Assembly: GCA_045652465.1 (NCBI GenBank)
Contig: JAZRUI010000009.1
Location: 44,665-108,664 of the forward strand
Direction: 5' to 3'
Length of the DNA: 64,000 bases
From: SIG589 sp045652465
GTDB taxonomy: Bacteria; Bacillota; Clostridia; Oscillospirales; Acutalibacteraceae
Positions 53,170 through 61,958 of the stretch are shown in pieces. The position numbers and the translations under genes were made by a program. Below the pieces are notes generated by a model. The model did no database searches. It had not been told where the DNA came from and saw only the letters and a list, made by a program, of their open reading frames with translations. Each line of letters opens with the position of its first letter. The first letter of the stretch is position 1.

Positions 53170-55926
53170 ATGCCGACAGTAGTAAGACGAAATGAACGTA
53201 GTTGGGCAATATCTATGATTTCAGATATAAATATTAAACTGCAAACTATGGGCTTGCGAATCGTAAGAGCAGGAGGAGAAAGTACGATCTCAACCGGCCA
53301 TAGAAGTATGTTCCCAGATGTGTTGCTTTATGGCGATGAGAATCAAACACAAATTTTGCAAGGCTGGGAGTTAAAATTGCCTGATACCCCCATAACTGAC
53401 AATGCGTTTATTGAAGATGCGATACGCAAAGCACGTTCTTTAGGGTTAAATAGCTGTTTTATCTGGAACTTTACAGCCGGAGTGCTATATGTAAAAAATG
53501 AAGATGATGAATTTGAGATTGTTAGGCAGTGGAATGAAACCAACCACATACAAACACGAGAAGATGTTGAAAGATATAAAAATGAGTGGCTGCCAATTAT
53601 CGAAAGAATACTTATAGAAATAAATGCATTTTTAGTATCTGGCGAAATTCGCGGAACGGAGATCGGCGAATTTCTATCAGACACAATTATTTCCAAAATT
53701 ATTGAACGAAACAAATCATTGGTTAGCACAGAATTGCATGGCGCAGCTATTTTAGATGCAAGAATCAATGCATTTTTATCAGTATGGTGGAGTGAAGTGC
53801 AAACGGAATACACTTATGATGAAACTAATATGTATGATGCATATGCCAAAGCACTTCTTATAAATTGGACTAACAGAATCATTTTTGCACATTTAATAAA
53901 ATCGCGTCATAATGGTGCTCTGGCTATAGAAACATTAGATTTTGACTCTGAAGTAAATCGTGCAAATGAAATCTTTCAAAATATTACTGCAACGTGTGAC
54001 TTTTTTAATATTTTTAATAGTATCGAACACAATGACCACATCCCAGCGGACACTTGGCATGATTTGATGGATTTAAATATTTTCTTAAAAGACAATGGAC
54101 TTCGTCAAATTGAGCAAGGTACTCTTCAAAATGTTCTCGAAAAAACTGTAGCTATTACTAAAAGAGAAATAAACGGTCAGTTTACCACTCCGGACACATT
54201 AGCAGAATTATTGGTTCGTTTGACAACGCTAAATTGGTCTGGTAATGCGATAGATCCTTGTTGTGGCACGGGCTCTATTCCGAAAGCTATATTGAATAAT
54301 AAAAGGAATAGACTTGGGAATATCGAAAATGCAGTTAATTCAACTTGGGCGGAAGATAAGTTCTCACTGCCATTACAATTGGCAACTATAAGTATGACAA
54401 ATGTTGAAGCAATTAACCTTCCTAACAAAATATTTCAAAAAAATGTTTTTGAATTGCGAGAAGGCGATGAAATAAATATCACTAATCCAATTAACGGTGA
54501 AACGATGATATTTCAAATTCCAAAATTTGATACACTGGTTTCTAATTTGCCTTTTGTCCCTTTTGAGAAAATATCTGAAAATGATTGGAGATATATTAAT
54601 ACAATTAGCGAAAGTGTTCTACAACACACCAATATCGCTCTAAGTAATAGAAGTGATTATTATTCATATATTCTGTTTTCTTTATATGAAGCTATTGAGA
54701 GCAATGGACGTTTAGGAATAATTACTTCAAATTCTTGGTTAGGGACAGCAGCGGGAAAAGAATTCTTTAAGGCACTTGGCTTTTATTATAAAATTGAGCA
54801 AATACACATCACCGATGCGGAACGCTGGTTTAATAATGCGCAGGTGGTTACGATAATCACGATTCTTTCAAAAAAAGAGCATATCGAACCTCCCACTGAT
54901 GATGATCAAACAGCATTTTGCGTTTGGCACAACAAATTATCTGAAATCCACTCGGATATTTCCATCCGTGATACTATCGTAAATTCATCTTTATTGAACA
55001 GAGAAATTAATGATAGAATCATGAGCTATAAGCGGTATTCAAAAGCAGAAATCACAGCATTGGCTGATATGAATGTTTCTCTATCTGCTCTTTTCCACGA
55101 CATACGCTGGTTGCTTGATATCAGAGAAAAACTGTGCCCTATTTCTACCGTTTTTACTGTTGTTCGTGGCGAACGTCGCGGTTGGGACACAATGTTTTAT
55201 CCTGAAAATGGACACGGCATCGAAGATGTATATATTAAAAAAGTTCTAAAAAATGCAAGAAATGTAGATACTCTTAAAGCCGAAGCAGATAATGATGCTT
55301 TTTGTTGTTCGTTAAGTTTGGACGAATTGAGAATGCAAAATCATCAAGGCGCATTATCTTGGATAGCCCGATTCCAAAATGGTGTAAATGGAGTAGGACG
55401 TCCATTGCCAGAAGTTTTAGCAAGACGAAATATGCAATGGTATGAAATGGCATCAACCAATACAGCTGATATAGTAACAACTATGAACCCTGATAGAAGG
55501 TTATTTTTCGCTAAGTTTGATGAGCCGACTTTTATTAACCAAAGACTTATTGGTTTGAAAAAGAAATCGGGATATACAGAAGTATCGTTATATCATGCAT
55601 TATTGAATTCAATATTAGGAATGTTTTATATTGAGTCGGTTGGGTTTGGAAGAGGACTTGGCGTCTTGGATATAAGTAGCACAACAATTAGAAATGCATT
55701 TATGCTTAATCCTGAACTCTTATCTAATGAAAATAAGATTGCTATTTTAGAAGCATTTGTACCTTTATTAGATAGACAAGTCGAGCATACAAGTAACGAG
55801 TTGACCTTGGAAGATAGACGTAATTTTGACATTACTGTTTTACGCGCCTATGGTATAGAGGAGCATTATGAGTCAATTAAACAATCGCTGCTTTCAATGC
55901 AAAAGATGCGATTTTGTGTGCAATAA
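53170..55926 (+). CDS. Type IIG-like single-chain restriction nuclease-methylase
   Basis: 918 residues. Residues 1-110 carry a PD-(D/E)XK-like pattern: GGEST, then FPDVLLYGDE, then GWELKLPDTP. A helical linker follows, then a gamma-type N6-adenine methylase: SAM motif DPCCGTGSIPKAIL near residue 357 and motif IV SNLPFVPFEK near 457. The C-terminal 350 residues should hold target recognition. This is the Eco57I-like layout in which one chain cuts and methylates. Pairs with the upstream methyltransferase. Confidence 0.82.
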   Translation: MPTVVRRNERSWAISMISDINIKLQTMGLRIVRAGGESTISTGHRSMFPDVLLYGDENQTQILQGWELKLPDTPITDNAFIEDAIRKARSLGLNSCFIWNFTAGVLYVKNEDDEFEIVRQWNETNHIQTREDVERYKNEWLPIIERILIEINAFLVSGEIRGTEIGEFLSDTIISKIIERNKSLVSTELHGAAILDARINAFLSVWWSEVQTEYTYDETNMYDAYAKALLINWTNRIIFAHLIKSRHNGALAIETLDFDSEVNRANEIFQNITATCDFFNIFNSIEHNDHIPADTWHDLMDLNIFLKDNGLRQIEQGTLQNVLEKTVAITKREINGQFTTPDTLAELLVRLTTLNWSGNAIDPCCGTGSIPKAILNNKRNRLGNIENAVNSTWAEDKFSLPLQLATISMTNVEAINLPNKIFQKNVFELREGDEINITNPINGETMIFQIPKFDTLVSNLPFVPFEKISENDWRYINTISESVLQHTNIALSNRSDYYSYILFSLYEAIESNGRLGIITSNSWLGTAAGKEFFKALGFYYKIEQIHITDAERWFNNAQVVTIITILSKKEHIEPPTDDDQTAFCVWHNKLSEIHSDISIRDTIVNSSLLNREINDRIMSYKRYSKAEITALADMNVSLSALFHDIRWLLDIREKLCPISTVFTVVRGERRGWDTMFYPENGHGIEDVYIKKVLKNARNVDTLKAEADNDAFCCSLSLDELRMQNHQGALSWIARFQNGVNGVGRPLPEVLARRNMQWYEMASTNTADIVTTMNPDRRLFFAKFDEPTFINQRLIGLKKKSGYTEVSLYHALLNSILGMFYIESVGFGRGLGVLDISSTTIRNAFMLNPELLSNENKIAILEAFVPLLDRQVEHTSNELTLEDRRNFDITVLRAYGIEEHYESIKQSLLSMQKMRFCVQ

Positions 55927-55951
55927 TTAAAGAAACATGTGAGGTGTGTGT

Positions 55952-57445
55952 ATGGCACAAAATGTAACGCTATACAATCTTTTGATTTCATGTCCAGGCG
56001 ATGTTAAGGAAGAAGTAAAACTGATTGAATCTGCCGTTGAAGAGTTCAATGAGCTATATGCTGAAACTTTAGGCATAACAATAAAAACTCGTCACTGGGG
56101 CAAAAGTTCGTATGCTCAATCAGGTGGAAAACCACAAACGTTGTTAAATGAGCAATTTGTAAATAAATGCGATGCTGCCGTTGCAATATTTTGGACTAAA
56201 TTCGGATCTCCCACAGACGAGTTGGAGTCTGGCACGGAAGAGGAAATCGAAATTATGCTTCAATCAGGCAAGCAGGTGTTTATGTATTTCTCGGACAAAC
56301 CGCTCCCTCCATCACAAGTAAACGATGAAGGGTATAAGAAAATTCAGGCGTTCCGTGAGAAATATAAAGATCGCGGTATTTATTTTACATATTCTTCTGA
56401 TGAAGAATTTAAGAAACTATTTTTTGCTCATCTTTCAATGTATTTTCTATCCGAACAGAAAGTTAAAGAAGTGAAAAGCGAACGTGTTTCTGAGTTAAAA
56501 CTGATGGGAATAGATACAAATGGTAAGTTGTCAGAAGAAGCGGTTGTATCTCCTTTTGTGTTAAATACGCAAACTACAATGCATCAATTTCTCGAAACAA
56601 TTCGTTCAATGTATCAAGAAATCGCGGGAATGAATGTAGGCAAACGAACTGCTGTAAACAATACTTTTTTAACGGGTTTTATAAGTGCAGTAGATATAGA
56701 TGATGACGAGCGAAAATTCATCACAGAAGTCGCAGAACAATTAGAGTTAAATCTTCCTGATGATTTTTTTGATTTAGGCAATCTTGGTAAGGACCCTATC
56801 TCTGTAGGTTTATATGGTGGACTTAAGTTGAAAGGTAGTTCGGAAGAAGTTTCCAAGTATCGAAAAATCAAAAAACTACACGAAACTATATCGAAAGCAT
56901 TGGAATGGGCTCCTGTGGAAAAAGCTTTTTCTAATAAACATTGTTTGCGCTTAGCTATTCAAAACTGCGGTAAAGCGATAGATGAGGATGTAGAAATAAC
57001 ATTTGAGATACCTCAAAAAACATTGTTAACTTTATCAGAGTTTCCCCATTTCGAAAATGATGAAATGGGCTATCTTTTAAATGATTGCGATATGAGCGTC
57101 TTGTTTGGAATTGACAGTACAGCTGAATATGTTGAGTATTCCGAGTCAGAAAGAAATCGTACTTCAACTCACACTACTAGACCGTATGGATTACCTGGAT
57201 ATGTTCCAAACTATAGCGATGATTTCATTGAGGAGTTAAATGATGTTTTTTGCTATTCGATTTATTCAAATGGAGATAATTACATTGTTAAGTTGAAAGT
57301 GGATTACATTAAACACAATACAACAGTTGCATTCCCGTCAATTTTGTTTGTTAAAGATGAAATCACAGAAATACCCTATAAAATCACATCAAAAAACAAT
57401 CCTGATGTTGTGAAAGGGGCATTAAAAGTTAAAATAATAATTTAA
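55952..57445 (+). CDS. DUF4062/TIR-like N-terminal domain protein, probable defence gene
   Basis: 497 residues from ATG 55952 (GAGGTG upstream). The N-terminal about 170 residues read NLLISCPGDVKEEVKLIESA, FWTKFGSPTDELESGTEEEI and GKQVFMYFSDKPLPPSQV, which fits the Rossmann-like DUF4062 group related to TIR/SEFIR sensors and nucleosidases. The rest is not recognised; it includes a helical middle and a beta-rich C-terminus. It follows the nuclease-methylase by 25 bases and is probably in the same unit. Such domains act as effectors in several antiphage systems; action here is inferred. Confidence 0.65.
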   Translation: MAQNVTLYNLLISCPGDVKEEVKLIESAVEEFNELYAETLGITIKTRHWGKSSYAQSGGKPQTLLNEQFVNKCDAAVAIFWTKFGSPTDELESGTEEEIEIMLQSGKQVFMYFSDKPLPPSQVNDEGYKKIQAFREKYKDRGIYFTYSSDEEFKKLFFAHLSMYFLSEQKVKEVKSERVSELKLMGIDTNGKLSEEAVVSPFVLNTQTTMHQFLETIRSMYQEIAGMNVGKRTAVNNTFLTGFISAVDIDDDERKFITEVAEQLELNLPDDFFDLGNLGKDPISVGLYGGLKLKGSSEEVSKYRKIKKLHETISKALEWAPVEKAFSNKHCLRLAIQNCGKAIDEDVEITFEIPQKTLLTLSEFPHFENDEMGYLLNDCDMSVLFGIDSTAEYVEYSESERNRTSTHTTRPYGLPGYVPNYSDDFIEELNDVFCYSIYSNGDNYIVKLKVDYIKHNTTVAFPSILFVKDEITEIPYKITSKNNPDVVKGALKVKIII

Positions 57446-57477
57446 GAGTTGAATGGAAATTAGCCGACACAATACAA

Positions 57478-57527
57478 GTAGCCTCCTTTGTTGTATATTT
57501 TAAATGACAAAGAAGGCTATTTTTTTC
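57478..57527 (+). terminator. Terminator after the DUF4062 gene
   Basis: GTAGCCTCCTTTGT region pairs with ACAAAGAAGGCTA (about 57478-57491 and 57507-57519; one mismatch), then a run of seven T. Confidence 0.82.
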
Positions 57528-57532
57528 AAATT

Positions 57533-57547
57533 TCTACCGTAGGTAGA
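57533..57547. repeat. Short inverted repeat before the HTH-PolC-like gene promoter
   Basis: TCTACC-GTA-GGTAGA, 6-3-6 palindrome about 10-15 bases before the -35 box of the next gene; operator-like position. Confidence 0.45.
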
Positions 57548-57557
57548 GATAATGATG

Positions 57558-57586
57558 TTGTTTTTAATAATGAAAAATCTTATAAT
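57558..57586 (+). promoter_or_regulatory. Promoter of the HTH-PolC-like / mazF unit
   Basis: TTGTTT (57558-57563), 17-base spacer, TATAAT (57581-57586), 24 bases before the gene start. Confidence 0.7.
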
Positions 57587-57610
57587 TTACTTAGCAAGTG
57601 AGGGGATTTT

Positions 57611-59113
57611 ATGAAAGACTATAGTTTTGGTGAATTTCTTTTTAAGTTGAGAAAGCGAAGTGGCCTATCGCAATTTCAACTTGGTAAGCTCGTCGGAGTT
57701 ACTGATAAAGCTGTTTCAAAGTGGGAAAGAAACTACGCAAAACCAAAATCGGAATTGTTATATAAACTTGCCGATATTCTTGAAGTGACTGTTGATGAAC
57801 TTATGGCTTGCAAATACCACTCGTCTAATGACGAAAAAGAAAAAGGAGTATTTGCTATGAAAAAAGACATTTGGCAAAAAGTACAAAAAAATTTAAAGCA
57901 AAAGTATAAAGAAAATCATCATATTGAAATTTCAAATCGCTTTTTAAGTGAATTTTCTGTACTAAAAGATGAAGAAATTATTATTTATTGGGATTTGATA
58001 AGCGAAATTAATAAATTAGCAGAATCGAAAGGTTGCTATGTTCGCTCGTGGGGTACAATAGGCTCTTCGTTCGTCGCATATTTGTTGGGAGCAACAGAGG
58101 TTAATCCTTTAAGGGCGCATTATTATTGTCCGAATTGCCATAACCTTGAGTTCTCTGATACAGAATATTGTGGATGGGATTTAGAGGATAAAAAGTGTTC
58201 CTGTGGCTCAAAATTTGTTAAAGACGGACACAACATTTCTTTTGAAACAGTTAGCTCAACATTATATCAAGGCGCACATTTTGATTTGTGTATTCCAAAA
58301 GAAATTGCAGATGAAACAAAAAGACTACTTTTGAATTATTTTAAAGGTAATAAAATTTTATATGTTTCAAGTAATTCCATAGCAAGGGAAAAAATCATTG
58401 TTGTCGATAAAACAAATTCTGAAGCGGTTGATGGTTCTGAAATCACCTTAGAAGAACAGTTTGAAAAGTTTTATAAATATCCATCGTTTAATATATTAAA
58501 AAATAGCACATTGGATATTATTAAAGAGCTTTCTAGTATTACTGGGTTTTCTTACAAATATATCAACCTTTCTGACAAGATAATTTTAGAAGCATTTAAA
58601 AACAATAATACTGATAATGTCTGTGACTTTGGTTCAAAGCATTTAAAAGAAATGATAAAAACATATAAACCCAATTCTTTCGGAGATTTACTTAAGTTAG
58701 ATGGGCTTGCTCATGCAACAGGTGCGTTTGAAAACAATGCAGATGTTTTATTATCTAAAGGTCATAAGTTAAAAGACACTTTGGCTTTTAGAGAAGATGT
58801 TTTTGATTATGTTAGAAATAAGTGCTCAAAGATAAACATATCAGATGTTGGAATTCCGTTAAAAATAATGGAAGATGTAAGAAAAGGAATCTACTCAAGA
58901 CGAGGACTTCCAGAGGACATCAGAAACCTGCTTATACAAATGGATTGTGAGGATTGGTTTATTGAATCAATACAAAAAATCAAGTATTTATTCCCAAAAG
59001 CGCATGGAACGGCTATGTTTAAGGAATCATTAATTTTAATGTGGTATAAAATTGAATTTCCGGAAAAGTTTGAAGAAGTAAGCAAAAAATATAAGAAATT
59101 AGAAAAGGAGTAA
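57611..59113 (+). CDS. Xre helix-turn-helix fused to a reduced PolC-type DNA polymerase III alpha
   Basis: 500 residues. Residues 8-65 are an Xre domain (GLSQFQLGKLVGVTDKAVSK). From about 110 the chain follows PolC: WGTIGSSFVAYLLGATEVNP (147-166), zinc Cys C173/C176/C196/C198 in YYCPNC and KCSCG, KDGHNISFET, TYKPNSFGDLLKLDGLAHAT (351-370), IPLKIMEDVRKG and IKYLFPKAHGTA (457-468). The palm is shortened: the PolC DxD motif (PDIDLNF) is HFDLC here (His 223, Asp 225) and the third catalytic Asp (LKLDILG) is Asn 294. The OB, exonuclease, PHP and C-terminal regions are absent. So it is probably a non-catalytic DNA-binding or decoy form. mazF follows after 6 bases. Confidence 0.85.
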   Translation: MKDYSFGEFLFKLRKRSGLSQFQLGKLVGVTDKAVSKWERNYAKPKSELLYKLADILEVTVDELMACKYHSSNDEKEKGVFAMKKDIWQKVQKNLKQKYKENHHIEISNRFLSEFSVLKDEEIIIYWDLISEINKLAESKGCYVRSWGTIGSSFVAYLLGATEVNPLRAHYYCPNCHNLEFSDTEYCGWDLEDKKCSCGSKFVKDGHNISFETVSSTLYQGAHFDLCIPKEIADETKRLLLNYFKGNKILYVSSNSIAREKIIVVDKTNSEAVDGSEITLEEQFEKFYKYPSFNILKNSTLDIIKELSSITGFSYKYINLSDKIILEAFKNNNTDNVCDFGSKHLKEMIKTYKPNSFGDLLKLDGLAHATGAFENNADVLLSKGHKLKDTLAFREDVFDYVRNKCSKINISDVGIPLKIMEDVRKGIYSRRGLPEDIRNLLIQMDCEDWFIESIQKIKYLFPKAHGTAMFKESLILMWYKIEFPEKFEEVSKKYKKLEKE

Positions 59114-59119
59114 TGATAT

Positions 59120-59467
59120 ATAGAAAATCAAATTCATCGAGGAGAAATATATTTAGTAGATTTAAGTAAAAATGTTGGTTCCGCACAAAACGGTATTCGC
59201 CCGGGTGTTATTATGCAAAATGATATAGGCAATTCTAATTCACCGACTACAGTTATTTGCCCATTAACATCGAAACAGAAAAAGCATATGCCAACACACG
59301 TTGATCTATGGCCGAAAGATGGGGTTGCTAAACCATCTACTGTTTTATGCGAACAGCCTATGACAATAGATAAATCTTTAATATTACAACGTTTAGGTGT
59401 AATTAAAAGTAAAGAAAAAATAGAAGATATTGGTCGTAAGCTTATGGTAAGTTTGGGCGTTTGCTGA
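59120..59467 (+). CDS. mazF: MazF/PemK-family endoribonuclease toxin, non-standard start
   Basis: Cuts single-stranded mRNA at short sites and stops growth. The frame that encodes HRGEIYLVDLSKNVGSAQNG, IRPGVIMQNDIGNSNSPTTV and VLCEQPMTIDKSLILQRLGV is open from 59117, giving 115 residues if started at ATA 59120, the normal MazF length. That codon is 9 bases after AAGGAG (59105-59110). No ATG, GTG or TTG occurs in frame before ATG 59213, which would lose the essential first third. A nearby ATG (59113) is out of frame. No MazE is encoded; the HTH-PolC-like gene is upstream. Confidence 0.75.
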   Translation: MENQIHRGEIYLVDLSKNVGSAQNGIRPGVIMQNDIGNSNSPTTVICPLTSKQKKHMPTHVDLWPKDGVAKPSTVLCEQPMTIDKSLILQRLGVIKSKEKIEDIGRKLMVSLGVC

Positions 59468-59764
59468 ATAGCATTATATATAACAATAAAATTTTAAAAA
59501 CAAAATCAATGATAGGGCGTTAAACATGGGCTAATATAAATTGTATAAATTACGACAGTTCTATGTATTTAACCAAAGACCACAGCGGGAAACACGTATC
59601 AAATGTAATAATGGTTATTTTACTAAACTATCAGAACTTTCATAATGCCTAAACAACGAGTTTACAAAAAAGTGAAAGAAAAAGTAAATTCACCCTATTC
59701 AAGTCCGTTTTATAGGACAATAAATGTTTTATAATTAAGTAAGAATAAAAGAAAGGGTGTAATT
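59468..59764. other. AT-rich intergenic stretch
   Basis: No gene, clear terminator or repeat seen between mazF and the EF-hand gene. A TATAAT at 59730-59735 without a good -35 may be the promoter of the next gene. Confidence 0.5.
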
Positions 59765-60115
59765 ATGTTTGATGATGATTTTAGTTTCTTAACTGGAAAA
59801 CAGGCGGACCTTGATAATGATGGTAAGGTAAGCTTCGGTGAGTATATGAACGATTGTGATGATTTTAATAGAATTTACCGAAACAAAAATCATTCAACAG
59901 GCAGATACAAACCACAGCAGCAAAGTACTGATGAACCTCCCAAAATTTATTGTGCTTGGGGAATTGTTGGTTGGATATTAGCGCTCATTGGATGTTTTAT
60001 GCCAATTATAAATACATTTATTTATACTGACGGTGAAGAAATAGGACTGGGTATTACACTTACTGTTATTTTACTTGCAGCATGGATTTTTGGATTTTCA
60101 AACAGAGCTAAATAA
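59765..60115 (+). CDS. Small EF-hand membrane protein
   Basis: 116 residues. One canonical EF-hand loop at 15-26, DLDNDGKVSFGE (Asp 15, 17, 19, Gly 20, Glu 26), then a polar linker and two membrane helices (about 62-82 and 90-110). EF-hand loops bind calcium and are unusual in bacterial membrane proteins of this size. Function unknown. Probably in one unit with the 529-residue gene 24 bases downstream. Confidence 0.75.
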   Translation: MFDDDFSFLTGKQADLDNDGKVSFGEYMNDCDDFNRIYRNKNHSTGRYKPQQQSTDEPPKIYCAWGIVGWILALIGCFMPIINTFIYTDGEEIGLGITLTVILLAAWIFGFSNRAK

Positions 60116-60139
60116 ATTAATTTAAAGGAGAAGATTTTA

Positions 60140-61729
60140 ATGGGTTTTTGGGATTTTTTATTTGCAAAAGCGGTTGTAGATACTGCAAAAGAGGTAAAAA
60201 AAGAAGTTGAGGCAGAAAAGATTCGCAAGAATAAAGAAAATCAACAAATTGCTTATGGCAATTCCGACAGTGAAAAAATATTCAATTTTGTTAGAAAAAT
60301 AAATAAAACTGTACCGCCCTATAAATACAAATATCAATTCGATATAGCGTCAGAACTATCAACAGAACACACTGAATTATGTGAGGAAAGCAGCGAACTG
60401 GATAATAGACGAAATATTCTGAGGCAACTGAAATCAAATCCTGATAGCCTCTCTCTAAATGTTCGAATGATAGAAAATCTTATTGGCATTTTGGGTTTTA
60501 ATTCTTTTTATGATAAAAATGGTGCGGCTGAATTGTATTTTATCGAAGAATGTCGTTATTATATTGAAAAGACTTTACCTCGTGCACACACTCTACCTTC
60601 TGGCATAGGTAATAAATATTTACTTTTATCTATAGATGCTGAGTTGTATATGATGCAAGGCAACTTTGTTTGTGCTTTGAAAAGATATTTTGAAATTCTT
60701 TCTTGGCCACAAATGATAATGAATATCTACAATGAGTCTTGGAGTTTTGATTGCACGGAAGAACTGTACGGCTATGCAGTAGCTAACGTAATGAGTATAT
60801 TTAAAATTTTAGGTTTGAAACAAGAAAGCTATGATATAAGCAATTTGTTCCATCAAGTTTTGCAGTATCACAGAAAATTCAATCAAGAAAGTATTAAGGA
60901 TGAGTATACTCGGGCACAAGCAGATACATATTTCCCAAATACAGAATTTACTGGTTTTCATGTCTACAGCGCCAACAGACGAAAAATGAGTTTACTAGAT
61001 TGGACAACCTTCCCGCAAATCTATACAGATTATCACCTTTTTACTAAGTGTGGGTTAGAAGATGGGGACCTTTACTTTATTTATGGTCCCGTGTCAATTC
61101 GTAAAGAACTTATTGAAGCTCAAAAACAGCCTGTTTTAGATTTACTAAATGGAAACAATTGCAAAACTGATTTTAATGCTTATGATGAAAAATTTTTAAC
61201 ATCTATTGATAGTGACGTTGCGATAGAACAAGATGAATCCGATATGCTTTGTATAAGTAGTGATGACCATATTTCAGAATTTTCGAAATTAGTTGAGGAA
61301 TTATATGTTAACAAACCACACGGATTAGAACCTGATTCTATGGTTGGAGATTTTTTGAATTCCTTATGCTTTGTAATGGCTTTTAATGTTGATCCAGACA
61401 CGGGAGATATTGCAGAAGTATTAAGAATTTATTTTTCGTATTGTAACCTTGATATTAGTGTCGAACAATTTATGGATTTAATAAGTGAAAACGAGAATCT
61501 TTTTGAACATTATGCTACATCATATCAGATGGCAATAAATCTTATGTTACATAGAGGTGTTGAAATTGATAACACCAGTTTGGCGATGCAATGCATTGAT
61601 AAAGCTGTAGAACTGTTTACAGAAATCGAAAATATCGTCATCGATAAATATCCCGATATAATTTATAAAAAACTTGCATCAGAAGTTATATCAGATATTG
61701 TCCAAACTATTTTAGATAGCAATCAATAA
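60140..61729 (+). CDS. Large unknown protein
   Basis: 529 residues, not recognised. It starts MGFWDFLFAKAVVDTAKEVK, an amphipathic helix followed by a Lys/Glu-rich coil to about 45; the rest is mainly helical and acidic, perhaps TPR-like (SGIGNKYLLLSIDAELYMMQ, GNFVCALKRYFEILSWPQM). A segment SEFSKLVEELYVNKP begins a second helical half. AT-rich codon use like the other cargo. Ribosome site AAAGGAG. Likely partner of the EF-hand protein. Confidence 0.6.
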   Translation: MGFWDFLFAKAVVDTAKEVKKEVEAEKIRKNKENQQIAYGNSDSEKIFNFVRKINKTVPPYKYKYQFDIASELSTEHTELCEESSELDNRRNILRQLKSNPDSLSLNVRMIENLIGILGFNSFYDKNGAAELYFIEECRYYIEKTLPRAHTLPSGIGNKYLLLSIDAELYMMQGNFVCALKRYFEILSWPQMIMNIYNESWSFDCTEELYGYAVANVMSIFKILGLKQESYDISNLFHQVLQYHRKFNQESIKDEYTRAQADTYFPNTEFTGFHVYSANRRKMSLLDWTTFPQIYTDYHLFTKCGLEDGDLYFIYGPVSIRKELIEAQKQPVLDLLNGNNCKTDFNAYDEKFLTSIDSDVAIEQDESDMLCISSDDHISEFSKLVEELYVNKPHGLEPDSMVGDFLNSLCFVMAFNVDPDTGDIAEVLRIYFSYCNLDISVEQFMDLISENENLFEHYATSYQMAINLMLHRGVEIDNTSLAMQCIDKAVELFTEIENIVIDKYPDIIYKKLASEVISDIVQTILDSNQ

Positions 61730-61785
61730 AGAAGAATCTTGTTATGTTCAACGATGATGAAGATTACTAAAATCTGTTTTGTACA

Positions 61786-61828
61786 GTCGCCACACGGCAT
61801 CTTTTATATGCTGTGTGGCGACTTTTTT
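61786..61828 (+). terminator. Terminator after the unknown 529-residue gene
   Basis: GTCGCCACACGGCA (61786-61799) pairs with TGCTGTGTGGCGAC (61809-61822, one G-U), then TTTTTT. Confidence 0.93.
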
Positions 61829-61922
61829 GTTTACACAGTCCTTATGAATTTTAAAAACATTAACACTAAGGTGATGGTTTAACCCTTTATCTAAAAAATT
61901 CAAAAAAACAATAAAAAAAGTC

Positions 61923-61952
61923 TTGACAAATGAACATTTGTTCTGCTATAAT
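61923..61952 (+). promoter_or_regulatory. Promoter overlapped by a LexA (SOS) box
   Basis: TTGACA (61923-61928), 18-base spacer, TGC-TATAAT (TATAAT 61947-61952). The spacer contains GAACATTTGTTC (61932-61943), matching the GAAC-N4-GTTC core of Gram-positive LexA/DinR boxes. No coding gene begins within 600 bases. Confidence 0.75.
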
Positions 61953-61958
61953 GTTATA

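Noticed and set aside
49881..57547. TTTCTACCGTA occurring near 49882 and 57532 as a possible attachment repeat
   Set aside because: Only 11 bases, one copy is part of a local palindrome, and neither copy marks a clear gene boundary of the element's recombinase end.
59213..59467. Short MazF starting at the first in-frame ATG
   Set aside because: It would lack the conserved RGEIYLVDL strand and the RPGVI segment needed for the fold.
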